From NCBI GenBank assembly GCA_016234485.1, contig JACRBL010000034.1:45746-109745 (forward strand): a stretch of 64,000 bases of DNA, in the 5' to 3' direction. Below the pieces are notes generated by a model. The model saw nothing but the letters and a program-made list of their open reading frames with translations, was not told the origin of the DNA and ran no database searches. Shown here in pieces: positions 5,513 through 13,173 of this stretch. Source of the stretch: Chloroflexota bacterium. GTDB taxonomy: Bacteria; Chloroflexota; Anaerolineae; Anaerolineales; Villigracilaceae. Numbering within the stretch: the first letter of the stretch is position 1; each line of letters begins with the position of its first letter. Position numbers and translations under genes: made by a program.

Positions 5513-8287
5513 ATGGCCCGAAGAAAAGAAGACCCCGCCGAACTTTATGCCAAAATCGCCAGCCTCGAAAACCTGGTTCCCGAACTGGGCGAGGACGTGG
5601 TGTACCAAAAAATCGCCGAACTGCGCGCCCGCATTCAGACCATCACGGCCAGCAATCTAAGCGCGGCCAGCGCAAAAGGGCGCGGACGGGCCGTGGGCCG
5701 CGACCAACGCCTCGAGAGCGGCGACTCGAGCGTGGCCGTCCAGGGGGATGTGAACGACAGTTCCATCATCCACGCCCAGACGGTGGTGCTGGCCGACCGC
5801 TTCTGGCGCGGACTGAAAGCGGCCCTGCCCACCCCAGACTTAAAGCAGGCAACGTCGGCCTACCTCGCCTACCTCGTTGACCGTCACAACTACCTCAGTC
5901 TCAAAGGAATGGGCGTCTCGGACCGCGTGCCACTGCGGCTGGCCCTGCTCGACGTGTACGTGCCGCTCAAGGCGCGGCTCGAACTGCCCGAGGGCGAAAC
6001 CTGGCAACGCGAACTCAGCCTGGCGGGCCGCGAACCTACCAACGAAGATCTAACTCCCCTGCGCCTCAGCGACCCCCTGTCTGTATTGGATATCCTCGCC
6101 TCACACTCTGGCGTGATCGTTCTGGGCGACCCTGGCGCGGGCAAAACCACCTTTTTGAAATATATCGCGCTCTGCCTGGCGCGCGGCGATGGCGAAAAAC
6201 TCGGCTTGGGCGAACGATTGCCCATCCTCATGCCGCTGGCCGCTTACGCCAACGCTTTGCAGGTGGAAGACATCCGCCTCGACGACTTCATCGCCGAATA
6301 TTTTTCCGATATCGGCTCCGACACGTCCATCGGCCCCATGCTTGAAGAGGCCCTGCGCGCGGGCCGCGCCCTCATTCTGCTCGACGGGCTCGACGAGGTG
6401 CGCGACCTCAATTTACGCAACACCGTGGTCGAGCGCGTGGTGGATTTTTACGCCTTCCATCGCCGACCGGGCAACAAGTTTGTCATCACCAGCCGCATCG
6501 TGGGTTATCGCGCCGTGCGTCCCTCCGCGGACGACCTGGTGGAGTGCACGCTCGTGGACTTCGACGACGCCGAGATCGAAGACTTCGTCCAACGCTGGAC
6601 GATCGCCATCGAAAAACAGGCGCAGGGCAACACCGCCGTGGCGCGCGGCGACGCCGAACAGGACCGGCGCGAACTCCTGGACGCGGTCTACCAAAACAGC
6701 GGGGTGCGGAGGCTGGCATCCACGCCTCTGCTCTTGACCATTCTCGCGTTGATGAAGCGACAGGGCGTGAGCCTGCCCGAGCGCCGCGTTCAACTTTACG
6801 ACCAATATGTGACGACCCTCCTCTCGACCTGGAACCGCGCCCGCTCCCTGAGCGGACGTTCCCCCAGCCGCGACCTCGACGAACTACAGACCGTGAGCGT
6901 CCTCGCGCCGCTAGCCTTGTGGATGCACGAGGTCAGCCCGGGCGTGGGCCTGGTGAAGCGCGAAGACCTGGGCCGCAAACTGGAGGAACTCTTCAAAGAG
7001 CAGGGACACCCCTCCCCGTCCAATGCGGCGCGCCAGTTTTTGCAGGATGTGCGCGAGCACGCGGCCATCCTGCTCGAGCGCGGACCGGGCGAATATGGCT
7101 TCATCCATCTCACGTTTGAAGAATATCTCTCGGCGGTGGCGATCGCGCTCAAAGGACAGGGCAACCCCGAAACCATCGCGGACATCCTGCTCAAGCACGT
7201 GGGCGAGCAGGCCTGGCGCGAAGTGACCCTGCTCACCATCGGCTTCCTCGGCGTGCGGCAACAACTCTCGAAAGTGGCAGGCGAGGTGGTGGAACGGCTG
7301 GCGAACGCGCGTGGCGGCGCGCCGGGCGAGTCCATCGTCCTGGCGGGCGACGCGGTGCTGGATACCTGGCCCGCGGGTGTGCCGCTCCAAAGCAAGGACC
7401 GCGTCGTGCAGGCGTTGGCGCCCTCCATGCAGAATCCCGACGTCCATCCAGATTTGAGGCGTCGCGCTGGACTGCTCCTCGGCCGACTCAGCTGGCGTCC
7501 GCCTGATATTGATCGGTTTATGGAAGTGGCGGCGGGAAGTTTTCTCTACGGTACGAAAAAAGAAAAATCGGAAACGCCCGAACGATTCTGGATCGGCAAG
7601 TATCCCATCACCAACGCGCAGTACGCGCGCTTCGTGCAGGCCGGCGGCTACCAGACGCGCGCCCTGTGGAGCGAAAATGGCTGGGCCTGGCGCACGGGCA
7701 AATATGACGAGCGCACGCTCGAGACCGTGGACCGCGACTGGCTGGATCATCGTCCTCCACCGCGACGCAACGCGCCGTATTTCTGGCACAGCATCGAATT
7801 GGGGAATCCCATCTTCCCTGTGGTCGGACTCACCTGGTACGAGGCCGAGGCTTATTGCAACTGGCTCGCGAAAAATATGGTGGCCGTACCAGAGGGCTAC
7901 ACCGTGCGCCTGCCGACCGGCCAGGAATGGGAACATGCCGCGCGCGGCGCGAAGGGACGCGAATATCCCTGGGGCGACGAGTTCGATAAAACCGCCGCCA
8001 ACACCTGGGACAGCGATCCGGCGGATTCGGGTCTGGGCGGCACGACGGCGGTCTGCACCTTCCCGCAGGGAGTCAGTCCGCTGGGCGTGTGGGACATGAG
8101 CGGCAATGTTTGGGAATGGACGAACTCGTGGTACGATGAAGACAAGCGTTACCGCGTGGTGCGCGGCGGTTCGTGGATCGGCTATCAATGGTTCGCGCGT
8201 TCCACGTTTTGCAACTGGTCCATCCCGTTGATGTTCAACGACGATCTCGGTTTCCGCGTAGTGATTGCCCCGCAGGAAAAAGCGTAA
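5513..8287 (+). CDS. NACHT STAND ATPase with C-terminal SUMF1/FGE-like domain
   Basis: 924-residue signalling ATPase. An N-terminal coiled region (1-50) leads to a Gly-rich motif VGRDQRLESGDSSVAVQG (about 61-78), a helical linker, and a NACHT P-loop GDPGAGKTT (about 205-213) with Walker B LILLDGLDE (about 287-295). Helical repeats follow to about 660. From about 668 there is a formylglycine-generating-enzyme/SUMF1-type fold with ITNAQYARFV, GLTWYEAEAYCNWL, RLPTGQEWEHAARG, MSGNVWEWT, RVVRGGSW and DLGFRVV. In such fusions this C-lectin-like fold probably binds ligands rather than modifying sulfatases. AGGA lies 5 nt before the ATG. The next gene shares the Gly-rich motif, so the two probably act together. 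A defence or conflict role is likely from STAND architecture but is inference. Confidence 0.88.
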   Translation: MARRKEDPAELYAKIASLENLVPELGEDVVYQKIAELRARIQTITASNLSAASAKGRGRAVGRDQRLESGDSSVAVQGDVNDSSIIHAQTVVLADRFWRGLKAALPTPDLKQATSAYLAYLVDRHNYLSLKGMGVSDRVPLRLALLDVYVPLKARLELPEGETWQRELSLAGREPTNEDLTPLRLSDPLSVLDILASHSGVIVLGDPGAGKTTFLKYIALCLARGDGEKLGLGERLPILMPLAAYANALQVEDIRLDDFIAEYFSDIGSDTSIGPMLEEALRAGRALILLDGLDEVRDLNLRNTVVERVVDFYAFHRRPGNKFVITSRIVGYRAVRPSADDLVECTLVDFDDAEIEDFVQRWTIAIEKQAQGNTAVARGDAEQDRRELLDAVYQNSGVRRLASTPLLLTILALMKRQGVSLPERRVQLYDQYVTTLLSTWNRARSLSGRSPSRDLDELQTVSVLAPLALWMHEVSPGVGLVKREDLGRKLEELFKEQGHPSPSNAARQFLQDVREHAAILLERGPGEYGFIHLTFEEYLSAVAIALKGQGNPETIADILLKHVGEQAWREVTLLTIGFLGVRQQLSKVAGEVVERLANARGGAPGESIVLAGDAVLDTWPAGVPLQSKDRVVQALAPSMQNPDVHPDLRRRAGLLLGRLSWRPPDIDRFMEVAAGSFLYGTKKEKSETPERFWIGKYPITNAQYARFVQAGGYQTRALWSENGWAWRTGKYDERTLETVDRDWLDHRPPPRRNAPYFWHSIELGNPIFPVVGLTWYEAEAYCNWLAKNMVAVPEGYTVRLPTGQEWEHAARGAKGREYPWGDEFDKTAANTWDSDPADSGLGGTTAVCTFPQGVSPLGVWDMSGNVWEWTNSWYDEDKRYRVVRGGSWIGYQWFARSTFCNWSIPLMFNDDLGFRVVIAPQEKA

Positions 8288-8364
8288 CGCACACTTGCCC
8301 GGGCGGGCAGCGCCAGGGAAATTTATTTTGCGTGACACGCTACAGAATCAAAGGAGAAAAAAAT

Positions 8365-8781
8365 ATGGCGAAGAAAAATAAATCCGATCAAGACTCTGTT
8401 GGCCGCGACCGAATCGTTTCAGGCGGCGCGGGGAGCGTGGTCATCGGCGGGAACGCCACCAACAACACGATCATCGCGGGCGACAACAACCGCGTCAACG
8501 CCTCGTCCAAATTCAAGGAAATCTACCAGCAGGTGGACGAACGCCGCGATCTCACCGGCAACGATAAGACCGATTTGAAATCTGAATTACAGGCTTTCGA
8601 GTCCGACGATAAGAAAGGCCCCGAAGCCAATGAGGGCTTCCTTGCCCAGCGTCTGCGTAATGTTAAGCGCATCGCGCCCGACATCCTCGAAGTGGCCACG
8701 GCCACCATCTTGAATCCTGTGGCAGGATTTGGGGTGATTGCCAAGAAGGTCGCAGAAAAGATGAAGGCAGAGGCGAAATAG
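8365..8781 (+). CDS. small partner protein sharing the Gly-rich VGRD motif of the NACHT protein
   Basis: 138 residues. Residues 12-45 read SVGRDRIVSGGAGSVVIGG followed by NATNNTIIAGDNN, matching the NACHT protein N-terminal motif (VGRD, five residues, SG, SV, V/I, G, then N and II). The short repeated Gly-Asn pattern suggests a small beta-helix or stacked-strand tether. The middle is charged and helical, and the C-terminus (about 105-138) is an amphipathic helix, TATILNPVAGFGVIAKKV. AAGGAG at 8351 fixes the ATG at 8365; a longer upstream frame overlaps the NACHT gene and is rejected. It lies 77 nt after the NACHT gene and before a strong terminator, so the two form a transcription unit. Function unknown. 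Confidence 0.75.
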   Translation: MAKKNKSDQDSVGRDRIVSGGAGSVVIGGNATNNTIIAGDNNRVNASSKFKEIYQQVDERRDLTGNDKTDLKSELQAFESDDKKGPEANEGFLAQRLRNVKRIAPDILEVATATILNPVAGFGVIAKKVAEKMKAEAK

Positions 8782-8792
8782 AGCGCCTCTTG

Positions 8793-8882
8793 CCATGTAG
8801 TAGCGGCTTTGCGAAGCGTCCTGTAAGCGTCAGCCGCTGAAACGTGCCCCGCAGGGCGCTTCGCGGAGTCTTACTACGTGGT
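8793..8882. repeat. 90-bp imperfect palindromic element
   Basis: Outer arms CCATGTAGTA and TTACTACGTGG, with inner complementary GCGAAGCG/CGCTTCGC words. It sits between the NACHT partner gene and its terminator and looks like a dispersed palindrome; no second full copy is seen in the window. Confidence 0.5.
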
Positions 8883-8899
8883 TATTGTATGGGTTTCTC

Positions 8900-8942
8900 C
8901 CTCGCGTCAGGTAAGATGAACCTGACGCGAGGTTTCTTTTTA
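8900..8942 (+). terminator. Rho-independent terminator of the NACHT unit
   Basis: Stem CCTCGCGTCAGG / CCTGACGCGAGG with a 9-nt loop, followed by TTTCTTTTT. Confidence 0.9.
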
Positions 8943-8996
8943 ACGTATACTGACACTGTAAAAAGCGTTGACACAAAATTTTAACGAGAATCATCC

Positions 8997-9929
8997 ATGC
9001 ACCCTTCCCCCCTTCTTCTTCACATTCCCGATGGATTTCTAAGCATCATCGTCGCGGTCGTTTGTTGGGTTATCACCGCCAGCCTGCTGGCAATCGCCAT
9101 CCGCAAAACGAATGAATCCCTGGGCGAAAAACAAATTCCCTTAATGGGCATCATGGCCGCCTTCATCTTCGCCGCGCAGATGATTAACTTCCCCGTCGCG
9201 GGCGGGACGTCCGGTCACTTGCTCGGCGGCGCGCTGGCGGCGATTCTGCTCGGACCGTGGGCCGCCATGCTCGTGATGACGGCCGTCATCGCCGTGCAGG
9301 GCCTGCTCTTCCAGGACGGCGGACTCGTGGCGATGGGCGCCAACATCCTCAACATGGGACTCATCACCGCCGCCATTGGCTACGGATTCCACCGCGCCGT
9401 TCTCACGCAGTCGCGCCGCGTCAAGTTGACCGTGGCGGGCCTCGCGGCCTGGACTTCGGTGATGGCGGGCGCGCTCGCCACCACGCTCCAACTCTGGTTG
9501 AGCGGCACAGCCAAACTCGGCATCATCCTGCCCGCCATGCTCACCGTCCACGCGTTGATTGGGTTGGGCGAAGCGTTCATCACCGTCGCGGCGCTCGGCT
9601 TCATCATGCAGACGCGTCCCGACCTGCTGGGCGAATCGTCCGCATCGGCGCTCGGCGGCAAGGGCTGGATTCTGGCGGGCATCGCCCTCACGATGATCGT
9701 CATCCTGCTCGCGCCGTTCGCCTCCACCAACCCCGACGGGCTGGAGCGCGTGGCTACCGACCTGGGCTTCCTGCAAAGCGGACAGTCCGCGCCCTTTGAA
9801 ATTATCCCCGATTACACCGTGCCGATCCTGGGCGGGACGCCGCTCTCCACCGTCGTAGCGGGAGTCATCGGCGTGATCGTGGTGGGGCTGGTCATCGGCG
9901 CAACGGCAATTGGGTTGAGGAAGAAATAA
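8997..9929 (+). CDS. cbiM: energy-coupling factor transporter S component CbiM (cobalt/nickel)
   Basis: 310-residue polytopic membrane protein. It begins near HIPDGFLS, the CbiM/NikM signature whose N-terminal histidine helps bind metal, followed by six or so membrane helices with GGTSGHLLGGALAAILLGPW (about 67-86) and GANILNMG. The C-terminal extension with an extracytoplasmic segment and a last helix looks like a fused CbiN/PDGLE-type domain. With the next two genes it forms an ECF uptake system for Co2+ or Ni2+; the metal cannot be decided. No cobalamin riboswitch is visible upstream, arguing mildly for nickel or another control. Confidence 0.9.
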   Translation: MHPSPLLLHIPDGFLSIIVAVVCWVITASLLAIAIRKTNESLGEKQIPLMGIMAAFIFAAQMINFPVAGGTSGHLLGGALAAILLGPWAAMLVMTAVIAVQGLLFQDGGLVAMGANILNMGLITAAIGYGFHRAVLTQSRRVKLTVAGLAAWTSVMAGALATTLQLWLSGTAKLGIILPAMLTVHALIGLGEAFITVAALGFIMQTRPDLLGESSASALGGKGWILAGIALTMIVILLAPFASTNPDGLERVATDLGFLQSGQSAPFEIIPDYTVPILGGTPLSTVVAGVIGVIVVGLVIGATAIGLRKK

Positions 9930-9962
9930 AACGCAAAACGTAAAACGTGAAGCGTAATCATT
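9928..9962. repeat. heptanucleotide repeat between cbiM and cbiQ
   Basis: 7-mers aaaacgc, aaaacgt, aaaacgt, gaagcgt fill the whole 33-nt gap of an otherwise tight operon. Confidence 0.65.
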
Positions 9963-10781
9963 ATGCATGCAAATCTCTTTGATCGTTATCACCACACTGA
10001 AGGGCCTCTCCATAGACTCGAAGCGCGCGTCAAAGTTGTTTTGACGGTTGCGTTCATCGTCTCGAACGCGTTGTTACCCGATGGCGCGTGGACGGCTTTT
10101 GGGCTGGGATGGCTTCTCGTTCTGGCGGCCAATGCGCTTTCGCTGCTTGGGTTGGGCTTCACGCTCAAACGCTCGCTCATCGCGCTTCCGTTTGCGCTGG
10201 CCGCGATCTCATCCATTTTTTCCACGCCGGGGAATCCACTTTCCTCGTTTCCATTTCTCGGCATGGAACTCATCGTCACCGACGCGGGTCTGCTTCGGTT
10301 TGCCAGCATCCTCGTCCGCTCGTGGCTTTCGGTGCAGGCCGCCATTTTGCTCGTGGCCGTGACGACCTTTCCCGATCTCATCCACGCGCTCGAACATTTG
10401 CGCGCGCCGAAGATCATCACCACCGTCATCGCGTTTTTGTATCGCTATCTTTTCGTGCTGAGCGACGAGGTCATCCGTCTGCTGAGGGCCAGGCAAGCGC
10501 GTAGCGCGACCTTGCCCCCCTCCGTCTCCCCCCATTTTCCGCGGAAATGGGGGGAGAGAAAGAGGGGGGTGGTGTGGCGCGCCAAAGTCGCGGGGAACAT
10601 GGTCGGTCAACTCTTTTTGCGAAGTTACGAACGAAGCGACCGCATCTACAATGCCATGCTGGCGCGCGGCTATCAGGGACAGATCCGCACCCTGCATCCG
10701 CACACGCTCACGCGCCGCGATTGGACGATCGGCGCGCTGACGGTTTTGCTCATCCTATCTCTGCAATTGATCGGACGTTAA
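9963..10781 (+). CDS. cbiQ: ECF transporter transmembrane component CbiQ with in-frame palindromic insert
   Basis: 272 residues, EcfT/CbiQ family. The N-terminal membrane domain (about 20-170) is followed by the coupling-helix region RLLRARQARSA (about 173-183) and the conserved GNMVGQLFLRSYERSDRIYN (about 208-227), which contacts the ATPase. Between them, residues about 184-203 (TLPPSVSPHFPRKWGERKRG) are low-complexity and are encoded by a 55-bp palindrome, an apparent insertion in frame between the coupling helices. The stop TAA abuts the cbiO ATG. The insert may alter coupling or be tolerated as a surface loop. Confidence 0.88.
   Translation: MHANLFDRYHHTEGPLHRLEARVKVVLTVAFIVSNALLPDGAWTAFGLGWLLVLAANALSLLGLGFTLKRSLIALPFALAAISSIFSTPGNPLSSFPFLGMELIVTDAGLLRFASILVRSWLSVQAAILLVAVTTFPDLIHALEHLRAPKIITTVIAFLYRYLFVLSDEVIRLLRARQARSATLPPSVSPHFPRKWGERKRGVVWRAKVAGNMVGQLFLRSYERSDRIYNAMLARGYQGQIRTLHPHTLTRRDWTIGALTVLLILSLQLIGR
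10515..10569. repeat. palindromic element inside cbiQ
   Basis: 55 bp running from a C6 tract to a G6 tract, with arms CTCCCCCCATTT and AAATGGGGGGAG around TCCGCGG. It resembles the intergenic hairpin at 44543-44576 (CTCCCCCATTTTC / GAAAATGGGGGAG). It keeps the CbiQ frame open. Confidence 0.7.
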
Positions 10782-11540
10782 ATGCCCATCACGCACCCCT
10801 CTTTACCAGTCACTATGCCCGAAACCTGCGACGGCGATATTTTGCGCGTGCGCGATTTGAAATTTAATTATCCCGACGGACACGCGGCATTGCACGGCGT
10901 TTCGTTCCAACTCTGCGAAGGCGACAAGGCCGCGCTGGTGGGGCCGAACGGCGCGGGCAAATCCACGCTGATGTTGCACCTGAACGGAATTTTGGAGGGC
11001 CGCGGCGAGATCGAAGTGATGGGCCTGCGCCTCACGCGCGACAATCTGCCGACCATCCGCTCGATGGTGGGCCTCGTCTTCCAAAATCCCGACGATCAAC
11101 TCTTCTCGCCAACGGTGTTCGAGGACGTGGCCTTCGGCCCGCTTCACATGGGCCTGCCCGAGGACGAAGTCCGCGTCCGCGTGACCGAGGCCTTGGCCGC
11201 CGTCCGAATGAGCGCGTACGCCGACAGGTTGTCGCATCACCTGAGCGTCGGCGAAAAGAAGCGCATCTCGATTGCGACGGTTCTCTCGATGCGCCCGTCC
11301 CTGCTGGTGTTGGACGAACCGTCCGCAGGTCTCGACCCGCGCGCGCGGCGGACGTTGATTCATTTATTGCGCGACCTGCCGATCACGATGCTCGTCTCCA
11401 CGCACGATATGGCGCTGGTGAAAGAATTGTTCCCGCGCACGATCATCATGGACGAGGGTCGCATCGTCGCGGATGGGTTGACGATGGAGATTTTGGACGA
11501 TGAGAAGTTGCTGGAGGCGCATGGACTCGAGAGAGGGTAG
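10782..11540 (+). CDS. cbiO: ECF transporter ATP-binding protein CbiO
   Basis: 252-residue ABC ATPase. Walker A is GPNGAGKST (about 52-60), the Q-loop LVFQNPDDQLFSPTVFEDVAFG is the ECF-specific form, the signature is LSVGEKKR rather than LSGGQ, Walker B is LLVLDEPSAGLDP, and the H-loop is STHD. It powers metal uptake by CbiMQ at the inner face of the membrane. It begins directly after the cbiQ stop, indicating translational coupling. An alternative start is the second Met at residue 12. Confidence 0.92.
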   Translation: MPITHPSLPVTMPETCDGDILRVRDLKFNYPDGHAALHGVSFQLCEGDKAALVGPNGAGKSTLMLHLNGILEGRGEIEVMGLRLTRDNLPTIRSMVGLVFQNPDDQLFSPTVFEDVAFGPLHMGLPEDEVRVRVTEALAAVRMSAYADRLSHHLSVGEKKRISIATVLSMRPSLLVLDEPSAGLDPRARRTLIHLLRDLPITMLVSTHDMALVKELFPRTIIMDEGRIVADGLTMEILDDEKLLEAHGLERG

Positions 11541-11555
11541 CATAGGAAACCACAC

Positions 11556-13004
11556 ATGAAAAACGTCCGCAACTCTTTAACTTTCATACTCGCGTTTGTT
11601 CTGCTTTTGGCGGCGGGCGGAATGCCCACAAGCGCTTCGCCGCTGGCGAAAGTGCCGATCGTGTTTGCCGTGATCGGCGATTATGGAAAAGGCAGTCCGG
11701 AGGAAGCGGACGTGGCCACGCTGGTGAAAAGTTGGAACCCGCAATTTATCGTCACGCTCGGCGATAACAACTACTCCGTCGGTTCGGCTCTCGAGATCGA
11801 CGCGCACATCGGCCAGTATTATCACGAATTCATTTATCCCTATCAGGGCGGCTACGGCGCGGGAGCGGACGTCAATCGCTTTTTTCCTGCGCTAGGCAAC
11901 CATGATTGGATGACCGACAACGCCCAACCCTATCTCGATTACTTCACCCTGCCCGGCAACGAACGATATTATGCATTCACGCGCGGCTCTGCGAGTTTCT
12001 TCATGCTGGATAGCGATTCGCACGAGCCAGACGGCAACGACGCCGCGTCCAAACAAGCCGCGTGGTTAAGGGATGGGCTGGCCGCGTCCAATTCGGCCTT
12101 CAACCTGGTTATCGCGCATCACGCGCCTTATTCTTCGGGACAGCACGGATCGGCCCTCTACATGCAGTGGCCGTTCAAGGACTGGGGCGCTGACGCGGTC
12201 CTCTCTGGTCACGATCACACGTACGAAAGACTCAATATCAACGGCTTGACGTATTTTGTAAACGGCTTGGGAGGCGCATCGCTCTATTCCTTCAACAACA
12301 TCCTGCCCGAAAGCCAGGCTCGCTACAACGCGGACTACGGGGCGATGCGCGTTGAGATTACGGCCACGCGCCTGCTGTTCGAGTTTTACAATCGCGGCGG
12401 TCAATTGCGGGATTCTTTCACGCTGGACAAAACCCAGACCTTCGAGGCCGCGTCCGAATCCTTCAACGATGGCTGGACGCGCGAGGTGGCCGAGCCGCTC
12501 AACGTCGGGGGCGCGGCGAATTCGTCGGCAACGGTCATCCGCCTCGGCGACGACGCGTATGACCGTCAGTATCGCGCCATCCTATCCTTTGACACATCCT
12601 CCTTGCCAGATAATGCCGTCATCACCAAGGTGACGCTCAGAATCAAAAAGCAGGGACAGGCTGGGGCGGATCCCTTCGCCACTTTGGGCGCGCTGCGCGT
12701 GGACATTCGCAAGCCATACTTCGGCGGAAGCGCGGGGCTGGCCGCGGGAGATTTTCAGGCCGCTTCGGGCAAGAGCGGAATCGGCGCCATCCCCAACGCG
12801 CCGGTCGGCGATTGGTATAGCAAAACCTGGACGACCGACACCTTCTTCTCCCACATCAACCGGCTTGGCGCCACCCAGTTCCGCCTGCGATTCACAACCG
12901 ACGATAACGACAATGGCAGCGCTGATTACTTGAAATTTTTCAGCGGCAACGCGAGTGTTGCCAGCACGAGGCCCACGCTCATCATTGAATACTATGTGCC
13001 ATAA
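11556..13004 (+). CDS. secreted metallophosphoesterase with C-terminal DNRLRE/CBM96-like module
   Basis: 482 residues with a signal peptide (about 1-28, ending SASP). The calcineurin-like phosphoesterase domain (about 34-290) has all metal motifs: IGDYG, LGDNN, GNHD, IAHHAPY and SGHDHTYER, close to purple acid phosphatases. From about 295 a beta-sandwich module follows, with FDTSSLPDNAVITKVTLRI, ending IIEYYVP at the stop. The module matches the ends of five other proteins here and resembles DNRLRE/CBM96 domains; a cell-surface or glycan-binding role is inferred. It lies 15 nt after cbiO but a strong terminator follows it. It may release phosphate outside the cell. Confidence 0.88.
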   Translation: MKNVRNSLTFILAFVLLLAAGGMPTSASPLAKVPIVFAVIGDYGKGSPEEADVATLVKSWNPQFIVTLGDNNYSVGSALEIDAHIGQYYHEFIYPYQGGYGAGADVNRFFPALGNHDWMTDNAQPYLDYFTLPGNERYYAFTRGSASFFMLDSDSHEPDGNDAASKQAAWLRDGLAASNSAFNLVIAHHAPYSSGQHGSALYMQWPFKDWGADAVLSGHDHTYERLNINGLTYFVNGLGGASLYSFNNILPESQARYNADYGAMRVEITATRLLFEFYNRGGQLRDSFTLDKTQTFEAASESFNDGWTREVAEPLNVGGAANSSATVIRLGDDAYDRQYRAILSFDTSSLPDNAVITKVTLRIKKQGQAGADPFATLGALRVDIRKPYFGGSAGLAAGDFQAASGKSGIGAIPNAPVGDWYSKTWTTDTFFSHINRLGATQFRLRFTTDDNDNGSADYLKFFSGNASVASTRPTLIIEYYVP

Positions 13005-13014
13005 CGCAAAGTTT

Positions 13015-13047
13015 GCCCCTCTTCCATCCACGGGAGAGGGGCTTTTT
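13015..13047 (+). terminator. Rho-independent terminator
   Basis: Stem GCCCCTCT / AGAGGGGC followed by TTTTTT, after the phosphoesterase gene. Confidence 0.85.
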
Positions 13048-13173
13048 TATTTCCCCGATTTGCAAAACTGACAGGAAAAAACAGGACGTTTGTCTGTAAA
13101 GGCGAGTATATAATAGCTTTATTGATCCATGACAAAGCCTTCTTTGTCTTTTCGTTCCTTGAGGAGAAATAAA

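Noticed and set aside
7518..8287. Diversity-generating retroelement target (SUMF1/C-lectin fold)
   Set aside because: No reverse transcriptase, template repeat or accessory gene is in the window.
6911..8338. 475-residue minus-strand frame
   Set aside because: Antisense shadow of the NACHT-SUMF1 gene.
8780..8996. Cobalamin riboswitch before cbiM
   Set aside because: Only a palindromic element and a terminator are seen; no B12-box-like sequence was found.
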